Shown: in pieces, positions 11,291 to 22,531 of the stretch
Layout: each line of letters starts with the position of its first letter
Numbering within the stretch: position 1 is the stretch's first letter
Assembly: GCF_024166365.1 (NCBI RefSeq)
Contig: NC_064823.1
Coordinates: 4,086,924 to 4,150,923, forward strand
Origin: Elephas maximus indicus
Taxonomy: Eukaryota > Chordata > Mammalia > Proboscidea > Elephantidae
Direction of reading: 5' to 3'
Length of the DNA: 64,000 nucleotides
Translations under genes and position numbers: made by a program
The notes under the pieces: generated by a model
The model's input: only the letters and a program-made list of their open reading frames with translations
Database searches by the model: none
What the model was told of the DNA's origin: nothing

Positions 11291-12934
11291 TATTATTTAC
11301 TACTACCATCACCAAAATAATGCCACTCACTCTAATTAGCTGGCCAACAGGAAAAACTCCCAGAGAAGAAAGCAAATAAATTCAGTAATGCAAAAATCAA
11401 GACTTATGGTTTGCTTTTTCAGTCTTTAGGGTGATCCAAGAAGTGAGTGGAAAGAAAAATTTCTATTAACTCATTTTATCGTAGTAGCAGGAAGAAATGC
11501 GGTTAAGTTGCCCTTGATAACTATGCAGCTCGCAAACATGGAAATTTATTTCCGATCTTTCCCTATGGAAGATATTTATCTTTGTGTTTTAATTAACTAC
11601 TGCAGCATTTGTCCTGAATTTTATTAAGAAACTAATTTTTATTCAGAAACTTTAAAGATTAACATGATTTCAAATCGCTAATAGTGTCTTTGTATTCATT
11701 TCTTTGGACTTTTAATTTTATAATACAGATGAGGCAAAATCTGCTTATAAAAGTAGTTTTAATATTGAAAATATTAGAAATTCTAATTAGAATAAAATGT
11801 ACTCCATCTAAAAACACTTCAAATATGTTAATGAAGCAATGAAATATTCTCTTAAAAATTATTTGTGGATGGAATTAATAAAATGCTTCCAACCAAAGCA
11901 CTATTTGAAAGGGAAGACTGCTTTAAAGTAAACTAACAACTCAATTATGAAATGACTTAAGTACTTCTTTTACTAGAAAACCTTACGTGGTAAGATTACT
12001 CATGCAACTCGTGAGAATTTAACTTCCCTATCATATTCACAACTTTATACTTTCTGCTTATTTTACCTGATTGCATTCGAAGGCACAAATTGCATTCTGG
12101 AAATTTAACATCCTCCATCTGTCCCCCCCTCCGCCTGTCCCCCCAAATTATTTTGCTTTTGGTCAGTCTCTAAGGCGGGCCTCTTAGAATTTGTTTAACA
12201 TACAATATTTAAAAGATTTGGATTCATGAAAGGCAAGGTAATACCTAAAACAAGTCGTGTGTTGGGGACTGGGTTCCTTTGCAGTCCCAGAGCATGGGAG
12301 ACATACAATGAACTTCCTCTGTAGAAACCCAGGAAGGGCTGGTGGGAGGGACAGATGCAGTGGTTCGCCAGTAAGTTCCCTTAACACCAGAATACAAGGG
12401 GCTAGTTGCTCAGACCTACTTCTTCGAGAGGCAAAAGAAGAGTTTTTTTTCTGGCTATTCTTTTAAAGGCTACACAGTCTTTGGCAACCTGGGAATTGCC
12501 CACATACAATGAGGGAATCCAGTGAGTTTAAAGATTGTGTCAGTCACTCAAAATTCAGTATTGTGGAATCCCCTTATGTGGCCAGCCTCCAACACAAAGA
12601 TCCTCACCTCCTGGTGTTCAAGCCCTTGGGAAGACCCCTCCAGCACTAAATAGGGCTGATCTGTGTGAGTATACGGCAGAAATGATGGTATGTGACTTCC
12701 AAAGCTAAGACATAAAAGGTATTGCAGCTTCTGCCTTGCTCTCTTGGACTGTTTGCTTTGAAATGTTATAAGGGGGTATGGCCTCAGTTAAGCAAATGTA
12801 ACTTTAAGCTTCCAAAGATTAGCTCAAGAAAGTGAATTTCTGGGTTGGGAGGGGCAACTGATTTACCTGCCGCCCCTCTAAGAGTTTAGCCTTCCCTTGA
12901 GGTCCTCATTTTGATTATTACTGCCACCCCCATT
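11291..12934. other. Low-repeat intergenic stretch
   Basis: About 1.6 kb with no AfroSINE, L1 or LTR recognised. The C-rich patch 'tgtccccccctccgcctgtc' lies at about 12120. Frames at 12184-12466 on both strands are short and overlapping and look spurious. The absence of young repeats this close to a promoter may be chance or constraint. Confidence 0.45.
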
Positions 12935-13104
12935 AAAAAAAAAAAAAAAGGCCCGTTGCTGTTGAACTGATTCCAACTCATAGCAACCCTATAGAACAGG
13001 TAAGAACTGCCTCATAGGGTTTCCAAGAAGTGCCTGGTGGATTCAAACAGCTGACCTTTTGGTTAGCAGCTGTGGCTCTTACTCACTATGCCACCAGGGT
13101 TTCC
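12935..13104 (-). mobile_element. AfroSINE (short type)
   Basis: An A run then 'gttgctgttgaactgattcc', ending 'cactatgccaccagggtt'. Short 'ccatta' repeats flank it. Confidence 0.86.
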
Positions 13105-13879
13105 ATTACCTTCATACTGGGACTAAAAGGGTGCTCCTCACATTTAACATTCTGATGTAAGAGTGGAAAAACCTCTTCCCTTGGTTACCCTATCATACTG
13201 CAGACAGGCTGAAATTTAAAAAGGCTTTCTATATAATTAGGGAGAACATAGAGGAAATAAACACAGAGAAAAGAAATGTAAAAGCATTCTATCTAGTAAC
13301 ATATATAATCCCATCTATATTTAATCTATAGAAATACATATATATGCATATAAATGCACAGAAGAAAGTCTGGAAGCTTACAGGCTAAGCTGTCACTTAT
13401 GTGTGGAAGCGTAGAGGAATGGGATGGCTGAGTATATGTGGAGGGTAAGTGAGGAGTAGAAAGGGATATAGAGAGGGAAGGAGGAATTGCATTTTTAAAA
13501 ATCTATTCTCTATTATTTGAAAATTGATAAGATTATATTAATGAATCACTTGTGGAATTAAAAAATTGTTGACAAAACCAAACCAACAAAAACAATCCAG
13601 TTTACAACAACACAGAGGTCTTGTAATTATATAATCATTAACTTGTTTCTAGGTCTCCTGGCCTCCTCAGCCCTTTTCTACTAACCCTGAGGCCTTTGGG
13701 ATGCTTTGGTGCAAACTTTCTGGGTTTCTTACTCGGCCTGCCTCCATAGAGATATGTCTTCCTAAGACCCACTGCTAAAGAGCTGTCTCAAAGACATCAA
13801 GTTTGCTATCTTCAAGGCCAATACCAAGGCAGTAGATTGCTCCATCTGCTACTTTATTAGCCAGCTATATTGCAACACC
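13105..13879. other. Unassigned intergenic sequence
   Basis: AT-rich, with an 'atacatatatatgcatata' patch near 13334-13352. No gene recognised. Confidence 0.4.
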
Positions 13880-14220
13880 AGTTCTGTCTAGCAACCCACC
13901 CCAAAACACAGTGCTAAAAACAATAATTCCTTATTCTGCAGGTCAATGTCTCCAAACTGGGGGTGGTTTCAGGTCCACTCCAAGTGTCTCTCCTGCTCCT
14001 TGGGCCAGCTGACTACCTCAAGCACGTTCTCCTCATTGTGAAGGGCAGAAGTGAGACAGAAGCAAGCAGAAAAACACAATTATTTCCTGAGGCCAAGCTG
14101 AGAACTGTCACATCGCCACTTCTGCTCAACTTCCTTTGACCAAAGAAAGTCTCAGGATGATGCAAACCCAACATTATGGGGTGGGGAAACATTCATTCTG
14201 CCTCTGAGGAGAGGAACTGT
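13880..14220 (-). mobile_element. Ancient eutherian LTR-like repeat
   Basis: 'ccaaaacacagtgctaaaaa' followed by 'attctgcaggtcaatg' and, near the end, 'ttatggggtggggaaacatt'. This layout recurs, diverged, at 36745 and 39812 and fits an old ERVL/MLT-type LTR read backwards. The family is not assigned. Confidence 0.4.
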
Positions 14221-14556
14221 AAAGCAACATTTCAGAGGACATGCATGCATGGAGAAATGAAGAAACGGGAACAATTATGTTATCTACCACTGCTATCTAT
14301 TTGGGAATTTCCAGCTAACTTCCAATTGGTGGTGGAAGAGATATTTCTTCTCAAAGTGGCTGACAACAGAAATGATTTGACCCTGTAGGTGAAGCCTGTA
14401 TCTAACCATAGGAATGGGGCTTTGTTCCTGCATGTCCCTTAACTGAATCATATCTTCTGCAATGTTATGGAGATGGGGTAGCATTATTAATCAATTAACC
14501 CCTTACAAACATGAAAGCAAACAATGGTTTCTGTGATAGGTTGTTTTATAAGAAAT

Positions 14557-14721
14557 GAAAAACCCCAAAACTCAACCCATTGCCATCAATACCGACTCAC
14601 AGCGACCCTACAGGACAGAGTAGAACTGCTCCATAGTATTTCCAAGGAGTGCCTGGTTGATTCAAACTGCCGACCTTTTGGTTAGCATCCGTAGCTCATA
14701 ACCGCTATGCCACCAGTTTCC
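14557..14721 (-). mobile_element. AfroSINE (short type)
   Basis: 'cattgccatcaataccgact' through 'ccgctatgccaccagtttcc'. It is the last repeat before the ELF2 promoter region. Confidence 0.86.
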
Positions 14722-15689
14722 TTACAAGAATGGAGGATAAAAATACTGCCCTAGAAAGGGTGTTATGTTTATAGATAGTATCTTGTTTACTGTCTATTAA
14801 AAGTTTGAATGTTATCCAGGCTTTACATGTTCTTTAGTTCAAAAAGGTACCAATAATCACCGTGTTTAAAGCACAGGAATCCACAAAACCTTGTACACGT
14901 TAAAAGGATCTTTCGAGTAATCCTTTTTTGTTATCCAGTTTCTCCTATATTTAAGAGAAAAGAATCCCTTAAATAAGGAGCCCCCAGAGTTGCTTTTTTA
15001 AGATAGGAAAGGAAAAATCATCCCCAGTAAACTGAGAGGCAGTAACAGCTTTAAAATAGAGATCACTAAATTCTTAGAATCTTCAGGGACTTAAATCAGT
15101 GAAGACTCCCGTGGTTCCCTGAACATCTGAGCCCTGCTCCTAGGGTTATTTGTATGGTTCCCACGTTCAGTTCCAGAACTGCTCCACTTATATTCCTCAC
15201 CGTTTCTTCTTCGCTTAGGATTGGTTGTGGTGCAGCAAAAAGATTAAGGCTGGGGCCCAGAAATGAACCTGATAAATCCTGTGCCAGGTGCCAAGTACAT
15301 CAGAGTGGGGAGTGCCAGGCACCGGGGTAGAATCAGCCGCTGCGCGCACTGGGACAGTCATGCTCTTTGTTAAAGAAACAAATCCAAGAAAACGCGGCGG
15401 CGGCGGGAAGAGGTAGGGGGATAGACCGGGGCGTTTGCATGCATAACTGTGCGTAAGAAAGACCGTTAATAGGAAGCTCCAAACGCAGGACACCCAGGGC
15501 ACCGTGTCATTGGCTTTTGTGCCCTTAAACGCGCGTGAGAGCGCCTTGCTCAGAGATTCCCCTTTGTGTGAAAGTGTGGAAGCCAGAAGCGTTCAGCTAT
15601 TGCTGTTTTCATTTTCGATTTCGTAGGCAGTGGGCTCAAACTACTCCCGCATCAAAACACTCCCGCATTTTCGCACCAACAATAGTCGG
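14722..15689. other. Repeat-free region upstream of the CpG island
   Basis: About 1 kb without recognised repeats, rising in GC toward 15690. It contains a (cgg)n-like patch near 15393-15407 and an inverted CCAAT motif (ATTGG) at about 15509. Frames here are weak. It may hold distal promoter elements, but none can be assigned. Confidence 0.5.
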
Positions 15690-16001
15690 ACTTGAGTGAC
15701 TTCTCCGTCACCGACCGAGCGAGGGGCGACAATGGCTCGGTGCTGGCGCCAGCAGCTCCCGGGTGGCGTCGAGGGGGTCACCCAGCGCGCTCCGCAGCTG
15801 CGCGCTGGGCCCCGCCGCCCCGCTGCCAGCAAACGCGGGCACCAACCGCCTCGCGGCCGGGCCGTTGGGCGGGTGGTAATTTCTGGGAATGGGGCGGGGT
15901 CCGCGGGTGCACAAGGCCCGGCGTTTGCGAGTGTGGAGGAGGAGCGGGCGGGGCCGACCGGCGCTGGGCAGGCAGGGCGTGCGCCTCTGGCGTCACCGGC
16001 A

Positions 16002-16033
16002 GGGGCGGGGCCGGGGCGGGGCCGGGGCGGGGC
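16002..16033 (+). promoter_or_regulatory. Cluster of tandem GC boxes (Sp1/KLF type)
   Basis: Three abutting copies of the GGGGCGGGGCC motif occur in 32 bases, about 520-550 bases upstream of the TATA-like motif. GC boxes bind Sp/KLF zinc-finger factors. The spacing suggests either a distal element of the 16.55-kb start or the core of a separate upstream start site. Confidence 0.7.
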
Positions 16034-16547
16034 CTGCGTCGCGCTCCCGCCTGCCGGCGGCCCCCACCGCTTACTCAGTCGCGGCTGGGGAGTGGAGACT
16101 GCAAGGACCTGGGAGAGGAGTTTTTCCAACCCCGGGTCCCCAGTATCCGTCAGGCCGCCCAAGTGCGGAGCCATCTCTTGGGGGGATTGGGGCGGGGGTC
16201 CCGGGCTGGAAATGCGGCGGAGAGCTGGGGGTCGAGGGGGGCCGGAGATAGTGGCGAGGGTGTGTGCGTGCGGTCCCGGTCGGCTGAGAGGGGTGAGCGG
16301 GCGCTGCAGGTGCAAGTGCGGCCCCGCCGCCCCCACGCGCCTGCCCCGCGCGGCAGAGCCCCGCACCGGGCTGGAGCCGGGCGCGGCACTGGGCAGCCCC
16401 AGACAAGTAGCGGGGTCGGGGCGAGCGTCTTCACCTGAGAAGAAGGGTTTGGGAGAAGTTGGCGAGAAGGGGGGCGGCCGGATTCGGGAGGGAAGCCGAG
16501 GCAGGTTGGGCGGGCGGGTGGGAGCCGAGGGCGGCGGGCCCCGCGGG

Positions 16548-16555
16548 TATAAATA
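16548..16555 (+). promoter_or_regulatory. TATA-like box
   Basis: TATAAATA is embedded in extremely GC-rich sequence ('gcgggtataaatagccgg'). If used, transcription should begin about 25-32 bases downstream, near 16575-16585. Chance occurrence in such GC-rich DNA is unlikely, but function is not shown. Confidence 0.55.
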
Positions 16556-16577
16556 GCCGGCTGGTTTGACAGGCGCT

Positions 16578-17022
16578 GCGGTGACTGGCGGTGCCGCTCC
16601 CCCTCGCCGCGTGGGGAGGGGAGGAGCGCTCGGGGCGGGCGGGCGGGCGGGCGGGCGGCTGGGGGAGGCGGACTCGAGTGTCCTGGCGGCGGCGGCAGGA
16701 GGCCGAGGGGGAGGAGCCGAGGCGGGGGGTGGAGGGAGGGGGCTGGGAGTGGGGCGAGGGCGGGGGCCACCATAGCTCCCCGCGCCCGGCTCTTGTCGCC
16801 GTCGTCGCCTCGGCGGTTGGGGGTCGGTGGGGCGGCGCGGGCGGGGGGCGCTGCGCGGGGCGGCGCGGCGCTGTTTTGTCTCCTCCTCTCCCTGTGGAGC
16901 GGCTCGGGCTGCCGGGGAGGCCCTGGCCCCGTCCCGACGCCTGGCCGACGGCGGCGGCTAGTCCGCGGCCCTGCTGGGAGGGAAAGCGACGCCGCGGTCT
17001 TCCCAGGCGACGCGGAGAGCAG
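16578..17022 (+). other. ELF2: Putative ELF2 non-coding first exon
   Basis: The predicted exon begins about 30 bases after the TATA-like motif; the exact start is uncertain. It ends at 'gagagcag|gtaagagc', a strong U2-type donor with GT at 17023. The whole segment contains no ATG on the + strand, as expected for an untranslated leader exon, although long GC-driven open frames cross it on both strands. It would splice over about 40.7 kb to the acceptor at 57766/57767, or first to the candidate exon at 56458. The (gggc)n run and many G tracts would make the leader strongly structured. Alternatives are a start further upstream within the island or other donors (for example near 17885). Confidence 0.6.
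16631..16660 (+). repeat. (GGGC)n run, G-quadruplex-prone
   Basis: At least six consecutive GGGC units directly downstream of the presumed start site, inside the putative first exon. The G tracts satisfy the simple G4 pattern on the + strand and so also in the RNA. Confidence 0.75.
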
Positions 17023-17700
17023 GTAAGAGCGCGGGCAGCCGAGGGCGGTGGGAGGGAGCGCGGAGGGCGCGGCGCTCTGCCTCGCAGTCCCGAGTGCCGC
17101 CGCCTCCCTCTGCGCCCCGCGCCTGTGTTGTTTGCTCCCCGCTTTGCGGAGGGGTTTCCCGGAGGCTGTGGTGGTGACACCGGCCGGGGCTGGGGAAGGG
17201 GTCGAGTGTCCCGGGGCAACGGTCGTGGCCGAGGACTCGGAGAAGGGGCAGGCGCTCTGCGCGCCGACCCACGGGGCCCGCGGGGCGCGGGGCAAGGCTG
17301 AGGGGAGAGGTTACGGACCCCGGCGGGGGGATGGGCCGAGCGCAGCTGGTCTCGCCGTGTTTACATCTCTGCGCGAGTCACCCCTGCCGAGAAGCGGACT
17401 GTGCTGACCCGCCTCGTCCCGCCGAGAGGCCAGGGCGGGGGTCCGGCTCCGGAGGAAGCGCGTCCTGGGAGGATCTGTGTAGGGCGAGAGGCTGCGGCCG
17501 GCGCCGGGGCTGGGCGGCGAGCTCGGGGCGGGACCTGGGAGGCTCCGGCCGCTCGGCGCGGCTCGGAAGGCTGGAGACCGGTTTCCCCCGGGGTCGGCCT
17601 TACCGCCGCCGCCCCCGCGCCCCCCGCTGCCAGCGTGCGCGGCAGGTTGTTCTCGGTCGGTCTTTTATCCTGGCTCTCCACGCCGGCCTCCTGCTGCCGC

Positions 17701-18485
17701 CTCCCCCAATTCCCGAGGGGTGGGGAGGGTTGGCTCTGATCGGAATCTGTTCTTTAAACGAAACAAAAACGGGCTCAGTGGCACGCACATCCAGCGACCG
17801 CCGTCTGGATCCTCTCCTTGCGAAGCTGGCCCTCAGGGACGGCGCTACTGGATGTTCCGGGGGCGCGCGCGGGAGGAGGACGGTGAGGGTCTGGCACGGC
17901 CGGGCCAGTGACTGCCGGGGCAGCTCTGCGAGGAGGGCAGCCGAGCCCCCTCCCTGCTCCAGCTGGGCATTTTTATTTCGTGTCAGTGAAGACCAGAAAA
18001 AACAGCCCGTAACGCCAGGAGTAATCTAGATTGCACAGTTTCCGTCATGTTTTTCATGTGCCAGCTCTCCTGGGCTCTTTTTCTAGGAGCTAGATTCTTT
18101 AAGTTTTAAATCTAGCAGCTAGATTCTTTAAGTTTAAAGGCAGAGCAGCCTTTCTTTAAGTTCTTAGTACTTCACTGAGTGATTAGGAGGAAGACACTTC
18201 ATTGAAGAACTGTAAAATTTTCTCCCTTTCTTGTGGTCGAGAACATTACTTCAGCTGTATGGTTTAAAATTTTAATCCGATAATGAGAGAACAGTAATCG
18301 TGTGTTTGGTAATCAGATTTGCTTTTCTTTTTATCTGTCTCTATCAAGAGGTATATTAAGCATTTTTTCTAGTGCCAGAATCATGGGCGAATGTATGCTT
18401 TTCTAAGACAGGATTGGATATTTGTGTTTCGGAATTTCTTCAAAAGATAGAATTTTTATATAAGAATTTTTATATAAGACCTAAA
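17701..18485 (+). other. Start of intron 1, CpG-island shore
   Basis: GC content falls steadily after about 17930. No interspersed repeat is seen until the SINE at 18486. It includes a small direct repeat (18088-18136). Confidence 0.55.
18088..18136. repeat. Short direct repeat, 19-bp unit
   Basis: 'agctagattctttaagttt' occurs at 18088-18106 and again at 18118-18136, separated by 11 bases. It is a local duplication about 1.1 kb into the intron. Confidence 0.85.
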
Positions 18486-18648
18486 GAAAAAAAAAAACCC
18501 AGTGCCGTCGACTCGATGTCGACTCACAACGACTCTGTAGGACAGTGTAGAACTGCCCCAGAGTTTCCAAGGAGTGCCTGGTGGATTCGAACTGCCGACC
18601 TTGTGGTTAGCAGCCACAGCTCTTAAGCACTACACCACCAGGGTTTCC
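18486..18648 (-). mobile_element. AfroSINE (short type)
   Basis: An A run then 'cagtgccgtcgactcgatgt', ending 'cactacaccaccagggtt'. Confidence 0.88.
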
Positions 18649-19297
18649 TTATGTAAGACTGGAATTACATTTAAAGGAATTTAGGAATATTTGAAGTTTA
18701 AATAGGGCAGTACAGTTTACAGCGTGTATTCACATTAACGTACTTGAAGCATCTAGTAAACATATGAAGTAGAATATTGAAGTATCTTGAGCATTTGAAA
18801 CTGGAATATTTAATGTCAGCCTGTTTTTTAAGCTTAGTGACTTAACTATTGTGATTAGTCATTGCCTCTCATTTAAGACATACATCGTCATTTCTCTTGG
18901 GTAGGTACATCTTTTTAAAAAAACAAGTTTTTTAGTTATAATTTACATACCAGAATATTAATCCATTTTGATTACATGATTATTTTTAATAATTATTTAG
19001 ATTTGTGAAACTATCACCACAAACCAGTTTTAAAACATTTCCATCACCTCCAAAAATTCCCTCTAGTTGATTTAATGTTAATCCTCATTCCCACCTCCAG
19101 TCCCAGGCAACTGCTTGATATGCTTTCTGTCCCTAGAGATTTGCCTTTTCTCCATGTTTCATATAAATGGAGTTGTACACTGTGTAGTCCTTTGCATCTG
19201 GTTTCTTTAATTTAGCGTGATGCTTTTGGGGTTTGTCCATATTACAGCATGTATCAGTAGTCTGTTCCTTTTATTAGTACTGAATAGTATTCGGTTG

Positions 19298-19460
19298 TTT
19301 GGAAACTCTGGTGGCGTAGTAGTTAAGAGCTGTTAACCAAAAGGTCAGCAGTTCAGTCCACCAGGCGCTCCTTGGAAATCCTATGGGGCAGTCCTGTTCT
19401 GTCCTTTAGGGTCGCTATGAGTCAGAATAGGACTTGATGGCAGTGGGTTTTTTTTTTTTT
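19298..19460 (+). mobile_element. AfroSINE nested in L1
   Basis: Head 'aaactctggtggcgtagtag' and tail 'ggacttgatggcagtggg' plus T run. Older L1 sequence resumes on both sides. Confidence 0.88.
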
Positions 19461-19611
19461 AACTCAGTCGTATGGATGTATAACATTTTATTTGTTCGCC
19501 AGTCGATGGGCAGTTGGATTGCTCCTAGTTTTTGATTATTCTGAATAATACTGTATGAACATTTGTATACAAGTCTTTATGTGGACATATGTTTTCATTT
19601 CTCTTGGATAC

Positions 19612-19823
19612 AGAAAACCCATTGCCATCGAGTTGGTTCTGACTCATAGCGACACCATAGGACAGAGTAGAACTGCCCCACAGGGTTGCCAAGACTGTAA
19701 TTTTTATGGCAGCAGACTCTGCCACATCGTTCTTCCATGGAATGGCTGGTGAGTGCGAACCATCCACCTCTCAGTGAGCAGCCAAAAGCTTCACCACCGC
19801 CACCACTACAACACCAGGGCTAC
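19612..19823 (-). mobile_element. AfroSINE (long type) nested in L1
   Basis: 'cattgccatcgagttggttc' to 'caacaccagggct', with the long-type segment 'gactgtaatttttatggcag'. Confidence 0.82.
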
Positions 19824-19872
19824 TTATCTCCTGTGTAAAAAATGGAATTGCTGGGTCACGTGGAGCCCAGTG

Positions 19873-20030
19873 GGAAACCCTGGTGGCCTAGTGGTTAAGT
19901 GCTACAGCTGCTAACCAAAACGTCAGCGGTTCAAAGCCACCAGGCGCTCCTTGGAAACTCTATGGGGCGGTTCTACTCTGTCCTGTGGGCTCGCTATGAG
20001 TCAGAATCGACTCGACGGCAATGGGGTTGG
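19873..20030 (+). mobile_element. AfroSINE, first unit of a head-to-tail pair
   Basis: Complete short-type unit from 'ggaaaccctggtggccta' to 'gactcgacggcaatgggg'. The next unit follows without spacer. Confidence 0.88.
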
Positions 20031-20180
20031 GTAGTGCAGTGGTTAAGAGTTCAACTGCCAACCAAAAGGTCAGTGGTTTGAATCCACCAACTGCTCTTTG
20101 GAAACCCTATAGGGTAGTTCTACTCTGTCCTGTAGGGTCATTATGAGTCAAAATTGACTCCATTACAATGGGTTTCTAGT
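20031..20180 (+). mobile_element. AfroSINE, second unit of the pair (head truncated)
   Basis: Starts inside the tRNA-like head at 'gtagtgcagtggttaaga' and runs to 'gactccattacaatggg'. It lacks the first bases of the head and no TSD separates it from the first unit. Confidence 0.85.
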
Positions 20181-20200
20181 AGGCATATGTTTAACTTTTT

Positions 20201-20786
20201 TAAAAATTTTATTTTGTTGTTGAGAATTTACACAGCAAAACATACCAGTTCAACAGTTTCTACACGTACAGTTCAGTGACTTTGATTACATTCTTTGAGT
20301 TGTGCAACCATCTCAGCCTTCTTTTCCGAATCGTTCCCTATTAACAAACTCACTGGCCCTAGCTAACCTTTTGAGTTGCTGTTGTCAATTTGATCCCATA
20401 TAGATAGCTCTTAAAATAACATAATGCTCAAGGAGGATATTTTTCACTATTAAATCATTGTTTTAAGAAGACTTCAGGGGATATTTTTGTTTTCAAGTGT
20501 AAAGATTATCTCAGGGCATTAGTTTCAGGGGTTTATCCAGCCTCCATTGGTGGTGTACTGGTTAAAAGCTACGGCTGCTAACCAAAAGGTTGGCAGTCGA
20601 ATCCACCAGGTGCCCCTTGGAAACTCTGGGACAGTTCTGCTCTGTCCTGTACGGTTGCTGTGAGTTGGAATTGACTTGACAGCAACGGTTTTGGTTTTGG
20701 TTTGGTTTTCTGGTTTATCCAGCTTCCATGGCTCCAGAAAGTCTGGAGTCCGTGAGAATTTGAGATTCTGTTCTGCATTTTCCCTG
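20201..20786 (-). mobile_element. Younger L1 3' end nested in older L1
   Basis: Antisense L1 3'UTR ('gttgttgagaatttacacag', 'gttgctgttgtcaatttgat') similar to 40455-40687. Flanking copies of 'tgtttaacttttt' at 20188-20200 and 20787-20799 mark the target-site duplication. It carries its own SINE insertion at 20548-20711. Confidence 0.78.
20548..20711 (+). mobile_element. AfroSINE nested in a nested L1
   Basis: Head 'tggtggtgtactggttaaaa'; tail 'attgacttgacagcaacgg'. An 18-bp near-perfect TSD flanks it ('ggtttatccagcctccat' at 20530-20547, one change at 20712-20729). This is third-level nesting. Confidence 0.9.
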
Positions 20787-20859
20787 TGTTTAACTTTTTA
20801 AGAAACTGCCAAACTGTTTTTCAAAGTGGCTATAGCATTTTACATTCCTACTAGCAATG

Positions 20860-21014
20860 TAGGAACTGTGGTGGTGCAGTGATTAAGAGCTTGGCTGCCA
20901 ACAAAAAGGTCAGCAGGTAGAATCCACCAGCTGCTCCTTAGAAACCCTAAGGGGCAGCTCTGCTCTGTTCTATAGGGTCACTATGAGTCGGAACTGACTC
21001 GATAGCAAGGGGTT
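20860..21014 (+). mobile_element. AfroSINE nested in L1
   Basis: 'ggaactgtggtggtgcagtg' to 'gaactgactcgatagcaa', flanked by short 'gcaatgt' repeats. Confidence 0.87.
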
Positions 21015-22531
21015 TACCGGCAATGTGAGAGGATTCCAATTTATTCATAGCCTTGCCAGTACTTGTTATTGTCCGTCTTTTTTATGATAGCAGTACGGTT
21101 TTACCGCATGGGGATGAAGTGGTGAACTCATTTTGATTTTAATTTGCATTTTCCTAATGATTCATGCTGTTGAGTATCTTTTCATATGATTATTAACCAT
21201 TCATTTATCTTCTTTGGTGAAATATCTATTCAAATCTTTTGCCCCCTTTTTTAAACTGGGTGGTTTGTTTTCTCATTATTGAGATATGAGTTCTTCATTT
21301 ATTCTGGATATAAATTATTGTTCAGATACATGATTTGCAGATATTTTTTCCCAGTCTGTGGTTGTTTTTTTCATTTTCTTAATGGGTCTTATTGAAGAAC
21401 AAAAGTTTTTAATTTTGATTAAGTCCAGTCTTTCAGTTTTTTCTTTTATAGATCATGCTTTTGTTGTTGTAAGAACTCTGTTTAATCCAAGGATTTTCTC
21501 TCATTTTCTTCTAGAAGTTTTATAACTTTAGCTCTTGTAGATTTTTGATGAATTTTTAGTTAATTTTTGTGTATGATGTGAAATAAGGATCTGAATTCAT
21601 CTTTTGCATATATATGGATTGTACTAGCACCATTCGTTAAAAAGACTTAATTCCCTGTTGAATCGCCTTGATACTTTTGTCAGAAATCACCTGATCATAA
21701 ATGTAAGGATTTCTTCCTTGACTCGTCGTTCTGTTGCACTGATCTTTATGTCTAGCCTTATGTTGGTACATCCCTTTCTTGATCACTGTAATTCATGGTA
21801 AATTTTGAAACTGGGGAATGAGAACCCTCCAGTTTTGCTTGTTTTTAAAAATTGCTTTGGCTATTTTGGGTCCTGAGTAAAATATCTGGCTATTTTGATA
21901 AGCTGGGTGTATAGGACCAGCTTGTTCATTTCTATAAAAAAAAAAAAAAAAGTCTGCTGGAATTTTGATAGGGATTGCATTGAATCTGTAAATCAATTTG
22001 GGGAGAATCACCATCTTGATAATATTGAGCCCTCCAGTGCATGAACATGAAAATTTCTCTCCAGTAATTACATCTTCTTTAATTTTTCTTAGCCATGTTT
22101 TGTAAGTTTCAGTGTACAAGTTTTATACTTCTTTTGTTCAGTTAGTTCCAAAGCGTTTTTGGTGCTATTGTGAGTGGAATTTTTTTTTTTTTAATTCTAT
22201 TTCTAATTTTTGTTGCTAGTGTATAGAAATAGAATTGATTTTTGTTTGTTGATTTTGTATCCTGTGACTTTGCTGAACTCATTTGTTAGTTTTTTGTGTA
22301 TTCTGGATTTTCTACATAGACTGTTACGTCATCTGTGAATAAAGGCAGTGTTACTTCTGCCTTTCTAATCTGAATGCATTTAATTCCCCCCTTTCCCCTT
22401 CTCACTCCCTCCTTCCATTCTTCTCATGGCTAGACCTTCTAGTACAATGTTGAATAGAAATGGTGAGAACAGACATCTTTGCATCGTTGGGAGGAAAGAA
22501 CTCAGTCTTTCACCGTTAAGTATAATGCTAG

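Larger units (their letters stand above)
15690..17700. promoter_or_regulatory. ELF2: CpG island, ELF2 promoter
   Basis: Very high GC and CpG density over about 2 kb, contrasting sharply with AT-rich flanks and lacking any interspersed repeat. It spans a GC-box cluster, a TATA-like motif, an ATG-free exon and a consensus splice donor. A housekeeping-type CpG-island promoter is expected for a broadly expressed ETS factor such as ELF2. Assignment to ELF2 is by inference: the ELF2 start-codon exon lies downstream on the same strand, and no other promoter-like region is seen between them. Confidence 0.85.

Noticed and set aside
16150-17295. 381-codon minus-strand open frame, and overlapping + frames of 236-286 codons, in the CpG island
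   Set aside because: Stop codons are rare in GC-rich DNA in any frame. Composition is low-complexity Pro/Arg/Ala/Gly, frames overlap on both strands, and there is no domain or splice support.
17360-18029. 232-codon + frame continuing past the donor as ELF2 coding exon 1
   Set aside because: It is a GC-rich shore frame with Arg/Gly/Pro bias and does not resemble ELF2.
18372-18626. 84-codon frame downstream of the first exon as an extra ELF2 exon
   Set aside because: Most of it is antisense AfroSINE sequence.
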